Assembly (NCBI GenBank): GCA_910586275.1
Contig: CAJUIM010000069.1
Coordinates: forward strand, 1 to 19,723
Origin: an uncultured Lachnospiraceae bacterium
GTDB taxonomy: Bacteria; Bacillota; Clostridia; Lachnospirales; Lachnospiraceae
Length of the DNA stretch: 19,723 nucleotides
Reading direction: 5' to 3'
Position 1 is the stretch's first letter, and the number at the start of each line of letters is the position of its first letter. Below the pieces are notes generated by a model. It was not told where the DNA came from. It did not search any database and saw nothing but the letters and a program-made list of their open reading frames with translations. The position numbers and the translations under genes were made by a program. This document shows positions 1-7,040 of the stretch, piece after piece.

Positions 1-76
1 CTGCCGGCCACTAAAAAAACTCGCGCACGGGCGTCCGCCTCCCAACATTACATTCCGGCTGAACTGTTACGCATAG
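1..76 (-). repeat. Dispersed repeat, left-edge copy (inverted relative to right-edge copy)
   Basis: Reverse-complementing this stretch gives a 41-nt core (window 31-71) that matches window 19590-19630 at 37 of 41 positions. Similarity continues loosely beyond the core: both copies carry a run of seven T and then a GGC-rich segment ending GGCAG. The copy may extend past the left edge. Two well-conserved noncoding copies indicate a dispersed repeat family. I do not recognise the family or know its function. It lies immediately upstream of the BofC-like gene's promoter. Confidence 0.75.
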
Positions 77-79
77 TTA

Positions 80-109
80 TGTATAAATTCAAAAAACAGG
101 CTGATACTA
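80..109 (+). promoter_or_regulatory. Sigma-G/sigma-F-like forespore promoter
   Basis: TGTATA (80-85), a 17-nt spacer, then GATACTA (103-109), which ends 29 nt before the ATG at 139. The Bacillus sigma-G consensus is roughly GHATR, 17-18 nt, CATWHTA; only the first -10 base differs. This fits the BofC-like reading of the gene because bofC is a forespore gene in Bacillus. The site is AT-rich, so a chance match is possible. Confidence 0.4.
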
Positions 110-138
110 TTGGTAATGCGAAAAAAGGAGAATTGCCC

Positions 139-813
139 ATGAAGCTAGCAAAACGTATCAGTATATTTTTTATTATTCCCGTAGGGATGTATTCCTTGGG
201 ATTTTATTCCCATATGAAGCTGGAAGAGGAATTTTATCCAGGCAAGTATCGTCGGATGCAGGCAGAGGAAACGGTGACGGAAGAGGAGACGGACGGGAAT
301 GTGATTGTGCAGTCTCAGGAAAATGTGAATATCCAGCCGCAAGTGATTGCCGCCTCCGCAGAGGACAGTCAGGTAATCAGTGCGGATACACAGTACATTA
401 TTCAGGAAGTGGATTTAAGGCGGGATACTTCCGTGGAGACACAGTGGAAAGTCCCTGACAAGTATATCGGTATGGACAGGAAGAGTTTCCTGAGGGAAAT
501 GGAACTGTATCAGCAATCCCCTTCCCTGAAAGATCAGCAATTGGGTTTTGTCAGCGTGGAGGTGATTTCCTTTTCCAAGTCCAGGGTTGTGGTCAGGAAA
601 AACTATATGTTCAAGGAAGTGTATACAAGCTTTTATCTGGTAAATGAAAAAAATTATGTGGTCGTTTACTGTGACGATCTGAAGACAGTGTATATGAATA
701 CCAATATCAGTCTGGATTCGCTGCCGGACAAGCTGAAACAGGAAATTATTCAGAATAAATATATTGCTACGGAAGAAGAACTTTATAATTTCCTGGAATC
801 TTATTCCAGCTGA
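139..813 (+). CDS. BofC C-terminal-domain-like membrane-anchored protein
   Basis: Protein of 224 aa starting at ATG 139, chosen because AAGGAG lies 8 nt upstream; an in-frame ATG at 79 has no ribosome binding site. Residues about 7-24 (ISIFFIIPVGMYSLGFYSH) form one membrane segment or uncleaved signal. An acidic, Glu/Gln/Val-rich linker follows to about residue 95. The folded C-terminal part, from about residue 110, carries VVVRKNYMF and ends with a Tyr-rich strand pair and an ELYNFLESYSS helix. This resembles small clostridial proteins with a BofC C-terminal domain. In Bacillus, BofC is a secreted forespore protein that restrains the SpoIVB protease in sigma-K checkpoint signalling. Identification rests on recalled family resemblance plus the sigma-G-like promoter, so the function is tentative. 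The coding call is firm. Confidence 0.55.
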   Translation: MKLAKRISIFFIIPVGMYSLGFYSHMKLEEEFYPGKYRRMQAEETVTEEETDGNVIVQSQENVNIQPQVIAASAEDSQVISADTQYIIQEVDLRRDTSVETQWKVPDKYIGMDRKSFLREMELYQQSPSLKDQQLGFVSVEVISFSKSRVVVRKNYMFKEVYTSFYLVNEKNYVVVYCDDLKTVYMNTNISLDSLPDKLKQEIIQNKYIATEEELYNFLESYSS

Positions 814-872
814 CAGTCATTGTTTCATGTGGATACGCAGATTCGTTTTCCGTAACTTGACAGGCAACAGGA

Positions 873-901
873 TTGAAGGAATGCTTGTTTTGTGATATGA
901 T
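873..901 (+). promoter_or_regulatory. Sigma-A promoter for the flavoprotein-proB operon
   Basis: TTGAAG (873-878), a 17-nt spacer and TATGAT (896-901), placed 39 nt before the GTG start at 940. The -10 matches 5 of 6 consensus bases and the -35 matches 4 of 6. A perfect TTGACA at 858-863 lies too far from this -10 to pair with it. This is the only good promoter seen ahead of the five-gene operon. Confidence 0.5.
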
Positions 902-939
902 AGGGCGAATACTTATAATGATAGTAAGGAGACTGGGCA

Positions 940-2358
940 GTGAGAAAGGTAGCAGTGGTGGGAGGCGGGGCGGCCGGAATGATGGCTGCGGTTACCGCTG
1001 CGGAATATGGGGCAGAAGTGGTTCTCTACGAAAGGAATGACCGTGTAGGCAAGAAGATTTTGTCTACCGGCAACGGAAAATGCAATTTCTCCAATCGCGA
1101 TCTTTCAGTGGGGCATTATAACGGGAACGGGCGTAAGGGAGTGGATTCTTACAAGTTGGAGCATATGTTCCGGCAATTTTCCGTAAAAGAAACGGTTCTC
1201 TTTTTTGAGAATGCGGGTATGCTGGTAAAGGAGAAGAGGGGCGGTCTTTATCCTTGGTCGGAGCAGGCCTCTACTGTTTTGGATATTCTGCGGTTGGAAT
1301 TGGAAAGGCGGAAGGTGGTTCTGCGGGTTTCGGCCGGGATCACGGGAATAAAAAGGGAAAAGGGAGGCAGGGGATTTTTGCTGCACCCTTTTGAAAGTGA
1401 CGGCAGCTATCATGCGGTCATTATAGCCTGCGGAGGCTGCGCGGCGGCGAAGACCGGTTCGGACGGCACCGGATACCGGTTGGCGGAGCGGCTGGGACAC
1501 CGGATTGTGCCGGTGGTGCCGGCACTTGTGCAGCTGCGCTGTAAAGATGATTTCTTCAAGGCGGTGGCGGGCGTCAGATGTGAGGCAGGGATTGCGTTAT
1601 ATGCCGAGGAGGAACATACGGACGGTGCGGAAACTTGCGCGGAGGGCGTGAGGCAGCGGAAGATCCGGTCAGAGGACGTGCGGCAGCCGGACGGCGGACG
1701 AAGGGGAATGCAGCCGCCGGATATTTGGGAAGGAAAACGGAGAAGCGAGCTTGCCGACATGGGAAAAAGAGCCGGCAGGGGTGTTTTCGTGCAGGAGGAA
1801 ATAGGGGAACTGCAGTTTACGGATTACGGAATTTCCGGCATCCCGGTTTTTCAGTTAAGCCGGCAGGCAGCATATTTGCTGCGGGAAGGAAAGCGGGTTA
1901 CCGCATACATTGATTTTTTCCCTTCCATGGGAAAGCAGGAATTTGAAGCCATGTGCGATATGCGTCTGTCCCGCAGCGGCGGGAAAACGGTGGAGGAATT
2001 TCTGATTGGGACGGCAAATAAAAAAATAAACTTACTGATGATAAAGCTGGCAGGCCTAAGGCCGGGGGCAAAGACGGAACAGGAAGGAAAAAAGAGGCTG
2101 AGAGAGCTGCTGTATTCTTATCGGGAACTGCAGGTGCATATTTCATCGGCCAATTCCTTTGAGCAGGCGCAGGTAACTGCCGGCGGGGTGGATATGGCGG
2201 AGGTAACGGACTGTCTGTCCTCACGGAAGGTTCCGGGCATATATTTTGCGGGTGAAGTTCTGGATGTGGACGGCAGGTGCGGGGGATATAACCTGCAGTG
2301 GGCGTGGACAAGCGGTTATATTACAGGAAAATATGCAGCGTCAGGAGGCGGAAAATGA
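940..2358 (+). CDS. HI0933/BaiN-family FAD-binding flavoprotein
   Basis: Protein of 472 aa with a GTG start 8 nt after AAGGAG. The N-terminus shows a dinucleotide-binding fold, VAVVGGGAAGMMAA (GxGxxG at residues 8-13), then STGNGKCNFSN at about 45, typical of the HI0933/YhiN (aminoacetone oxidase-like, BaiN) family. The C-terminus GEVLDVDGRCGGYNLQWAW is the family's conserved FAD-closing motif. The family's physiological reaction is mostly unsettled; BaiN reduces bile-acid intermediates in some gut Clostridia, but that cannot be inferred here. Residues about 226-283 look like an extra charged, Arg/Glu/Gly-rich insert just before the conserved FTDYGISGIPVFQLSR segment, making the protein longer than the usual 400-430 aa. 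First gene of the operon; its TGA overlaps the next ATG (ATGA). Confidence 0.88.
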   Translation: MRKVAVVGGGAAGMMAAVTAAEYGAEVVLYERNDRVGKKILSTGNGKCNFSNRDLSVGHYNGNGRKGVDSYKLEHMFRQFSVKETVLFFENAGMLVKEKRGGLYPWSEQASTVLDILRLELERRKVVLRVSAGITGIKREKGGRGFLLHPFESDGSYHAVIIACGGCAAAKTGSDGTGYRLAERLGHRIVPVVPALVQLRCKDDFFKAVAGVRCEAGIALYAEEEHTDGAETCAEGVRQRKIRSEDVRQPDGGRRGMQPPDIWEGKRRSELADMGKRAGRGVFVQEEIGELQFTDYGISGIPVFQLSRQAAYLLREGKRVTAYIDFFPSMGKQEFEAMCDMRLSRSGGKTVEEFLIGTANKKINLLMIKLAGLRPGAKTEQEGKKRLRELLYSYRELQVHISSANSFEQAQVTAGGVDMAEVTDCLSSRKVPGIYFAGEVLDVDGRCGGYNLQWAWTSGYITGKYAASGGGK

Positions 2359-4028
2359 TTCGGATCAGCCAGATAAAATTAAGGCCGGGGCAGGGGTCGG
2401 AAGCAGTGGAGAAGAAAATAAGAAAACTGCTGAAGCTGTCGGAAAAAACACAGTTCCGCTGGCGGATTGTGAAAAGTGCGGTGGATGCCAGGAAGAAGCC
2501 GGATATTTATGTCAGCTATACGGCAGAGGTGGAGGGACTGGATGAGCGTACGGTGAGGAAACGGTGCGTGGACAGATACATAGAGTTTACGGAGCCGGTC
2601 CGGTACCGGTTTCCGCCGTCCGGCGGGAAGAATCTGCCGGGCCGTCCGGTAATCGTGGGCACTGGTCCGGCGGGACTGTTCTGCGGCTATATGCTGGCAC
2701 GTCACGGGTATCGTCCTATTCTTCTGGAACGCGGGCTTCCTGCAGAGGAACGGTGCCGAACCGTGGAAACTTTCTGGGAAACGGGCATGCTGGACACGGA
2801 ATGCAACGTACAATTCGGAGAAGGAGGCGCAGGCACTTTTTCCGACGGGAAGCTGAATACTTTGGTAAAGGATAAAGAGGGAAGGAACCGGGAAGTGCTG
2901 CGTATATTTGCAAAGGAGGGGGCGCCCGAGAGCATTTTATATGAAAGTAAGCCCCATATCGGGACGGATATTCTGGTGGATGTGGTGACCAATATGCGCC
3001 GGGCAATTCTGGCCTGGGGCGGAGAGGTCAGATTCCGTACGAAGATGACAAAGCTGCTGACGGAGGGCGGAAAGGTAACCGGGGTGCTGACGGAGGAAAC
3101 CGGCAACGGGGAAGGGGACAGCGGGAGCCGGCAGGGGAGAATTGAAACCGGCATGGTGGTGCTTGCGATTGGGCATAGCGCACGCGATACTTTCCGGATG
3201 CTGTATGACAGCCATGTGCCTATGGAAGCGAAGTCCTTTGCCGTAGGGCTGCGTGTGGAACATCCCCAGAGAATGATCAATGCTTCCCAATACGGGACGG
3301 AGGAGCCGCCATATCTTCCGCCGGCTTCTTATAAGCTTACGGCACAGACGGAAAGCGGCCGGGGGGTTTACACTTTCTGTATGTGTCCGGGCGGCTATGT
3401 GGTGAATGCTTCTTCGGAAGAGGGCAGGCTGGCAGTCAACGGCATGAGTTACAGTAAGAGAGACGGGGAAAACGGGAACAGCGCGGTCGTTGTATCCGTT
3501 ACGCCGGAGGACTATGGAAGCAGCCATCCTTTAGGAGGCATTGCCTTTCAGCGCAGGCTGGAGGAGAAGGCTTATAAGGCCGGAAAGGGAAAGGTTCCGG
3601 TGGAGCGTTACGGAGATTTCCGGCGGGCGGTACTGGGGCAGGAAACGGCAGCGGTACAGGAAGCGGGCAGCAGGGCATATATGCCGCAGATAAAAGGGCA
3701 GTGGTGTTTTGCGCCGGTACATGACATTATGCCGGAATCGCTGAACCGGGCATTTGTGGAGGGCATGGAGGCATTCGGACATAAAATAGCCGGATTTGCA
3801 TCGGAAGAGGCATTTCTTTCCGGTATCGAAAGCCGAACTTCTTCTCCCGTGAGAATACAACGGGATGCTTCCGGCCAGTCGGAAATAAAGGGACTGTATC
3901 CGTGCGGGGAAGGAGCGGGATATGCGGGAGGCATCACATCCGCCGCCATGGACGGTATACGGATTGCGGAATTGATTGCCGGAGAGTATAGGCCGGCGGG
4001 AAAAACAGAGGAACAGCAGACGGAATAG
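2355..4028 (+). CDS. COG2509-type FAD-dependent oxidoreductase
   Basis: Protein of 557 aa. The start at 2355 is chosen because AGGAGG lies 6 nt upstream and the ATGA overlap couples it to the preceding gene. An N-terminal region of about 95 residues, opening IRISQIKLRPG, precedes a Rossmann motif VIVGTGPAGLFCGYML (GxGxxG at 102-107). Further family motifs are QFGEGGAGTFSDGKLNT and, near the end, GLYPCGEGAGYAGGITSAA, which closes the FAD site. These match the NAD(FAD)-utilizing dehydrogenase group COG2509, whose substrate is not known. Two unrelated flavoproteins in tandem ahead of proB suggests cotranscription, but the sequence shows no direct role in proline synthesis. Confidence 0.85.
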   Translation: MIRISQIKLRPGQGSEAVEKKIRKLLKLSEKTQFRWRIVKSAVDARKKPDIYVSYTAEVEGLDERTVRKRCVDRYIEFTEPVRYRFPPSGGKNLPGRPVIVGTGPAGLFCGYMLARHGYRPILLERGLPAEERCRTVETFWETGMLDTECNVQFGEGGAGTFSDGKLNTLVKDKEGRNREVLRIFAKEGAPESILYESKPHIGTDILVDVVTNMRRAILAWGGEVRFRTKMTKLLTEGGKVTGVLTEETGNGEGDSGSRQGRIETGMVVLAIGHSARDTFRMLYDSHVPMEAKSFAVGLRVEHPQRMINASQYGTEEPPYLPPASYKLTAQTESGRGVYTFCMCPGGYVVNASSEEGRLAVNGMSYSKRDGENGNSAVVVSVTPEDYGSSHPLGGIAFQRRLEEKAYKAGKGKVPVERYGDFRRAVLGQETAAVQEAGSRAYMPQIKGQWCFAPVHDIMPESLNRAFVEGMEAFGHKIAGFASEEAFLSGIESRTSSPVRIQRDASGQSEIKGLYPCGEGAGYAGGITSAAMDGIRIAELIAGEYRPAGKTEEQQTE

Positions 4029-4037
4029 AGGAAGAAT

Positions 4038-4919
4038 ATGGAAAAGGAAGAAATAACCCAATATAGGGAAATGCTTAAGAACAAGAAGAGAATTGTGGTA
4101 AAGATAGGCTCCTCTTCCCTGCAGCATCCCGAGACAGGAGATTTGGATTATACGAAACTGGATGTCTTGGTCAGGGAATTGTGCGATATGCGCAACAGAG
4201 GCAAAGACGTGGTGCTGGTTACGTCGGGAGCCATTGCGGTAGGGAAGAAAGCGGTACATATTACGGATGTCAGGCATCCCGGGGACAGCCCCATAGCCGT
4301 TAAGCAGGCATGTGCGGCAGTGGGACAGGCACGGCTGATGATGACTTACCAAAAAATCTTTGCGGAGTATAATCAGGTGGCAGCACAGATACTGATGACA
4401 AAGAATACCATTGTGGATAATCTGAACCGGTATAATGCTCATAATACTTTTTCCGAATTGTTTAAGCTGGGTGTCATTCCCATTGTGAATGAAAACGACA
4501 CGGTGGCCACTTATGAAATCGAATTCGGGGACAATGACAGCCTGTCGGCCATCGTGGCCGCACTGGTGGAGGCAGATTTGCTTATCCTGCTTTCCGACAT
4601 TGACGGCCTGTATACGGATGACCCAAGAAAAAATGAAAAGGCGGAGTTTATTGAAATAGTGGAGCGGCTAAACGAAGAACTGATGGAGATGGGTAAGCCG
4701 TCCACAGGGAGCAAGGTAGGCACCGGGGGAATGAATACCAAGCTGATTGCAGCAAAAATTGCCACCAGTTCCAATATTGATATGGTAATTGCCAACAGCA
4801 AAGACATCAAAGTGCTGCACCGCATTTTGGACGGACAGAATATTGGCACCTTGTTTGTAGGAAATAAGGAAACTTATTTTGACCTGCCCGAATTTGTGGA
4901 AAATATGCATGAGAAGTGA
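4038..4919 (+). CDS. proB: Glutamate 5-kinase (ProB), short form without PUA domain
   Basis: Phosphorylates L-glutamate to gamma-glutamyl phosphate, the first and normally proline-inhibited step of proline synthesis in the cytoplasm. The 293-aa protein is an amino-acid-kinase domain only. It shows VVKIGSSSL near residue 20, VTSGAIAVG, VNENDTV, FGDNDSLSAIVAALVEADLL followed by LSDIDGLYTDDPR, and GTGGMNTKLIAAKIA near the nucleotide site. The C-terminal PUA domain of the E. coli enzyme (367 aa) is absent, as in several clostridial ProBs. The gene starts 9 nt after the preceding stop with a purine-rich AGAGGAAG site. Its partner proA lies about 2.1 kb downstream in a separate transcription unit. 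Confidence 0.95.
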   Translation: MEKEEITQYREMLKNKKRIVVKIGSSSLQHPETGDLDYTKLDVLVRELCDMRNRGKDVVLVTSGAIAVGKKAVHITDVRHPGDSPIAVKQACAAVGQARLMMTYQKIFAEYNQVAAQILMTKNTIVDNLNRYNAHNTFSELFKLGVIPIVNENDTVATYEIEFGDNDSLSAIVAALVEADLLILLSDIDGLYTDDPRKNEKAEFIEIVERLNEELMEMGKPSTGSKVGTGGMNTKLIAAKIATSSNIDMVIANSKDIKVLHRILDGQNIGTLFVGNKETYFDLPEFVENMHEK

Positions 4920-4932
4920 GGAGGCAGGAAAT

Positions 4933-5160
4933 ATGGCTGATTTGGAAGGGAAAATAAAAAGGATCAATGAACTGTACCGGAAGTCTCAGGCGGAGGGCCT
5001 AAACGAAGCCGAGAAAAAAGAGCAGGCAGAACTACGCAGTGAGTATATTGCCAACATAAGGGCTAACCTGCGGGGACAGCTGAACAATATCAGCATTCAG
5101 GAGGAAGACGGTTCCGTTACTGACTTGGGGGAAAAGTATGGAAACAAAGGCACTCATTAG
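4933..5160 (+). CDS. YnzC/DUF896 family small protein
   Basis: Protein of 75 aa, starting at ATG 4933 after GAGGAGG with about 8 nt spacing; an upstream in-frame ATG at 4879 lies inside proB and is rejected. The sequence is a helical hairpin: KIKRINELYRKSQAEGLNEAEKKEQAELRSEYI, then NIRANLRGQL. This is the DUF896/YnzC signature, and the length matches B. subtilis YnzC (77 aa). B. subtilis YnzC lies in the SOS-induced yneA operon, but no biochemical function is established. The gene starts 13 nt after proB and its last 23 nt overlap the 5-FCL gene, so translation is probably coupled. Confidence 0.85.
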   Translation: MADLEGKIKRINELYRKSQAEGLNEAEKKEQAELRSEYIANIRANLRGQLNNISIQEEDGSVTDLGEKYGNKGTH

Positions 5161-5716
5161 AAAAAGAATATTAGGGGCGCGGGATGGCATGGAGGAACGG
5201 GAACGTAGGGAAAAAAGCCTGCGGATTGCGGAACGGGTATGGACACATGCCGCATATCGGCAAGCATCCGGCCTGCTTTGCTATGCCGGCTATAAGAGTG
5301 AGGTGCAGACTGCGGCCTTGATGGAGCATGCATGGAAGGAGGGAAAAAGAGTATATTGTCCGAAGGTGTGCGGCAATGAGATGGAATTTTACCGGATTGC
5401 CGGATGGGGGGATTTGGGAGCCGGTTACAAAGGCATCCCGGAACCGCAAGTCGGGGAGGAGATGCTCTTTTCCTGGGCAGTCATGCAGGATGGTTATTAT
5501 CTGATGATTATGCCGGGATGCGCTTTTGATAAAGAAAGGAACCGCATCGGTTACGGAGGGGGATATTATGACCGCTATCTGGAAAAACATGGCGGGCTGG
5601 GCACCATGGCGATATGCTTTGAAATGCAGATTGTGGAGAAAATACCTTCGGATTTCCATGACCGGAAACCGGACTGGATATTGACAGAATGCCATGTCTA
5701 TTCCGATAGGGAATAA
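5138..5716 (+). CDS. 5-formyltetrahydrofolate cyclo-ligase
   Basis: Protein of 192 aa. It converts 5-formyl-THF plus ATP to 5,10-methenyl-THF, returning a storage folate to the one-carbon pool. The N-terminus KALIRKRILGARDGM is the usual Lys/Arg-rich ATP-contact helix. The diagnostic motif MPGCAFDKERNRIGYGGGYY, followed by DRYL, lies at about residues 124-147 and holds the glycine-rich phosphate loop. Length is normal for the family. The start is ATG 5138 with GGGGG just upstream inside the ynzC end. Last gene of the operon; the 5732-5794 terminator follows. Family names in use include fthC/ygfA; I give no symbol because usage varies. Confidence 0.92.
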   Translation: METKALIRKRILGARDGMEERERREKSLRIAERVWTHAAYRQASGLLCYAGYKSEVQTAALMEHAWKEGKRVYCPKVCGNEMEFYRIAGWGDLGAGYKGIPEPQVGEEMLFSWAVMQDGYYLMIMPGCAFDKERNRIGYGGGYYDRYLEKHGGLGTMAICFEMQIVEKIPSDFHDRKPDWILTECHVYSDRE

Positions 5717-5731
5717 ACAACGGTATATTTG

Positions 5732-5794
5732 AAAAGCTTCATAAAAGCAGATACATTGCGCGGAGGCATTGCGGTAACTTTATGAAGCTTTTTT
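5732..5794. terminator. Long-stem, probably bidirectional intrinsic terminator
   Basis: Perfect 14-bp arms AAAAGCTTCATAAA (5732-5745) and TTTATGAAGCTTTT (5779-5792) flank a 33-nt loop, with six T at 5789-5794. Read on the minus strand the second arm also ends in TTTT. It lies between the convergent 5-FCL and HTH genes and can end both transcripts. Confidence 0.8.
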
Positions 5795-5819
5795 CGGAGC
5801 ATTGATACCTTCCGTTCCC

Positions 5820-6191
5820 TCAGTTTGTATTTTCTTTTTCCGCATCCGTCTGCAGGCTGCTGAGATATGTCAGATATTTAATCAGTTCCTGCCTGCCGTC
5901 CTTATTCAGATGTCCCAGATTGATCAGTACTTCTTCCAAGGAAATATCTTGGACAAATTTTGCATTTAAATCATAGGAACCGACAGGCGATTCTTCCATG
6001 CCCAGTATGAAATCCGTACTGACCTCATACAATTTGGCCAAGCCCACTACATGGCGGGAGGGAAGTTCTCTTTTATCCAGTTCGTAATAGGAATAAGCCT
6101 GTTGGGATATGCCTAAATAATCGGCTACCTGCCGCTGTTTAAAGTGTTTTTCTTCTCTTAAGTCTTTTATTCTGTCATGTACATTTGCCAA
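5820..6191 (-). CDS. XRE-family helix-turn-helix regulator, small
   Basis: Protein of 123 aa. The start is TTG at 6191, preceded by TAGGAGGT at 6-nt spacing; an in-frame ATG at 6245 lacks such a site. Residues about 3-58 form an HTH_3/Cro-CI domain: VHDRIKDLREEKHFKQRQVA, DYLGISQQAYSYYELDKREL and a third helix ending VSTDFILGMEE. The remaining 65 residues (LEEVLINLGHLNKDGRQELIKYLTYL) are helical and unassigned. Targets are unknown. It is an isolated gene on the minus strand between 5-FCL and proA. GTTGTAT/ATACAAC arms at about 6214-6250 upstream could be an operator. Between 6246 and 6459 I see nothing else convincing. Confidence 0.82.
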   Translation of the reverse strand: MANVHDRIKDLREEKHFKQRQVADYLGISQQAYSYYELDKRELPSRHVVGLAKLYEVSTDFILGMEESPVGSYDLNAKFVQDISLEEVLINLGHLNKDGRQELIKYLTYLSSLQTDAEKENTN

Positions 6192-6459
6192 AACAATACC
6201 TCCTACGGCAATTCGTTGTATAGTTGTCTGAATAGATAATAGCATACAACATTGGCGGGTGTGGAGAAAATCACAAAGTTATGTGACGGATTTGTAAGGA
6301 CGGAATTGGGTTGTCCTCTGTAAGGCGCAGAAAAGTCTGCCGCAGGTTATTTTATAGAGAAACCGGGCAGAGCTAAGAAGGCTGTGCAGGCTTCAGAAAT
6401 TGGTGCACTCCTTGTCCGGTAACGTGGGAATAAGCCGATGATCCGGATGGATTAAAAAT

Positions 6460-6843
6460 ATGGGTAGTCTGTCAAGAGGGAATATGATAAAATATAGGCA
6501 TGTGTTAAAACTGCTTAACGTGCTTTTTTCTGCCGAGACAGGTTCAAAGGTTAAATGCCAGATATTGGAGGAAGATTTTCATATTAAAATGACGCAGACA
6601 TTAGAGAGTGAGGTGTCACTTATGTGCAATCTAAGCAAGGGTGTGGAGGAAAAAGGGATTCAGAAAGGGATTCAGAAAGGGATTCAGAAAGGGATTCAGA
6701 AGGGACTGGATAAAGGAATAACAGCTATGATATTAACTTTGAAAGAACTGCAAATATCAAGTGACGTTATTCTGGAACAAATCTGTGAAAAGTTTGACTT
6801 GACAGAAGACGAGGCAAGAAGATATCTGAAGGAAGAAAGTTAG
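6460..6843 (+). pseudogene. C-terminal remnant of Rpn-family nuclease/putative transposase
   Basis: Open frame of 127 codons whose sequence (LLNVLFSAE, ILEEDFHIKMTQTLESEV, MCNLSKGVEEKG) resembles the C-terminal third of PD-(D/E)XK recombination-promoting nuclease/putative transposase (Rpn-like) proteins common in Lachnospiraceae, usually about 300 aa. The nuclease domain is missing: the 200 bp upstream on this strand give no matching sequence in any frame. The ATG at 6460 has no convincing ribosome binding site. It contains a fourfold GIQK repeat. I infer a decayed copy, truncated at its 5' end; expression as a short protein cannot be excluded. A MITE-like element begins right at its stop codon. 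Confidence 0.6.
6655..6702 (+). repeat. 12-bp tandem repeat (4 units) encoding GIQK
   Basis: Four head-to-tail units of GGGATTCAGAAA (the last ends AAG), coding for repeated Gly-Ile-Gln-Lys in the Rpn remnant. Units are nearly identical at DNA level, so recent slippage is likely and copy number may vary between strains. It is not a CRISPR array because there are no spacers. Confidence 0.9.
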
Positions 6844-7015
6844 AGGGTGTTTGAAAATTGCTTTCTGGCAGATGTGCGTCACAATTTGTGGGAGATTTGT
6901 TCTAAAGGAAGGACGCATAGCGGACTATGCAACTTGAATTTGGCGCAAATATCATGCAAAGCGGTGAAATGACATGCCGTAATGCAGATGTCAGGAATGA
7001 ATTTCAGACACGTTC
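6842..7015. mobile_element. MITE-like element with imperfect terminal inverted repeats
   Basis: The left end (GTGTTTGAAAATTGCTTTCT, from 6847) pairs with the reverse complement of the right end (GTGTCTGAAATTCATTCCTG, ending about 7012) through about 30 nt. Near the centre lies a perfect hairpin GCATAG-CGGA-CTATGC (6915-6930). At 174 bp it has no transposase gene and could fold along much of its length as DNA or RNA. Related partial copies occur at 8381-8412 and 15427-15488, which supports a mobile or dispersed family. No clear target duplication is visible. It sits between the Rpn remnant and proA. Confidence 0.65.
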
Positions 7016-7040
7016 CGGGTAAAACAGGGAGAGGATAGAG

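Noticed and set aside
793..809. CTGGAAT-CTT-ATTCCAG hairpin at the end of the BofC-like gene
   Set aside because: It lies inside the coding end, is only 7 bp and lacks a T-run, so I do not call it a terminator.
3531..4442. 303-codon open frame on the minus strand across the COG2509 gene and proB
   Set aside because: It is antisense to two clearly conserved genes, its Cys/His/Arg-rich composition is typical of a shadow frame, and no ribosome binding site or family motif is seen.
6655..6702. Short tandem repeat considered as a CRISPR remnant
   Set aside because: Units are 12 bp, contiguous and in coding frame, with no spacers.
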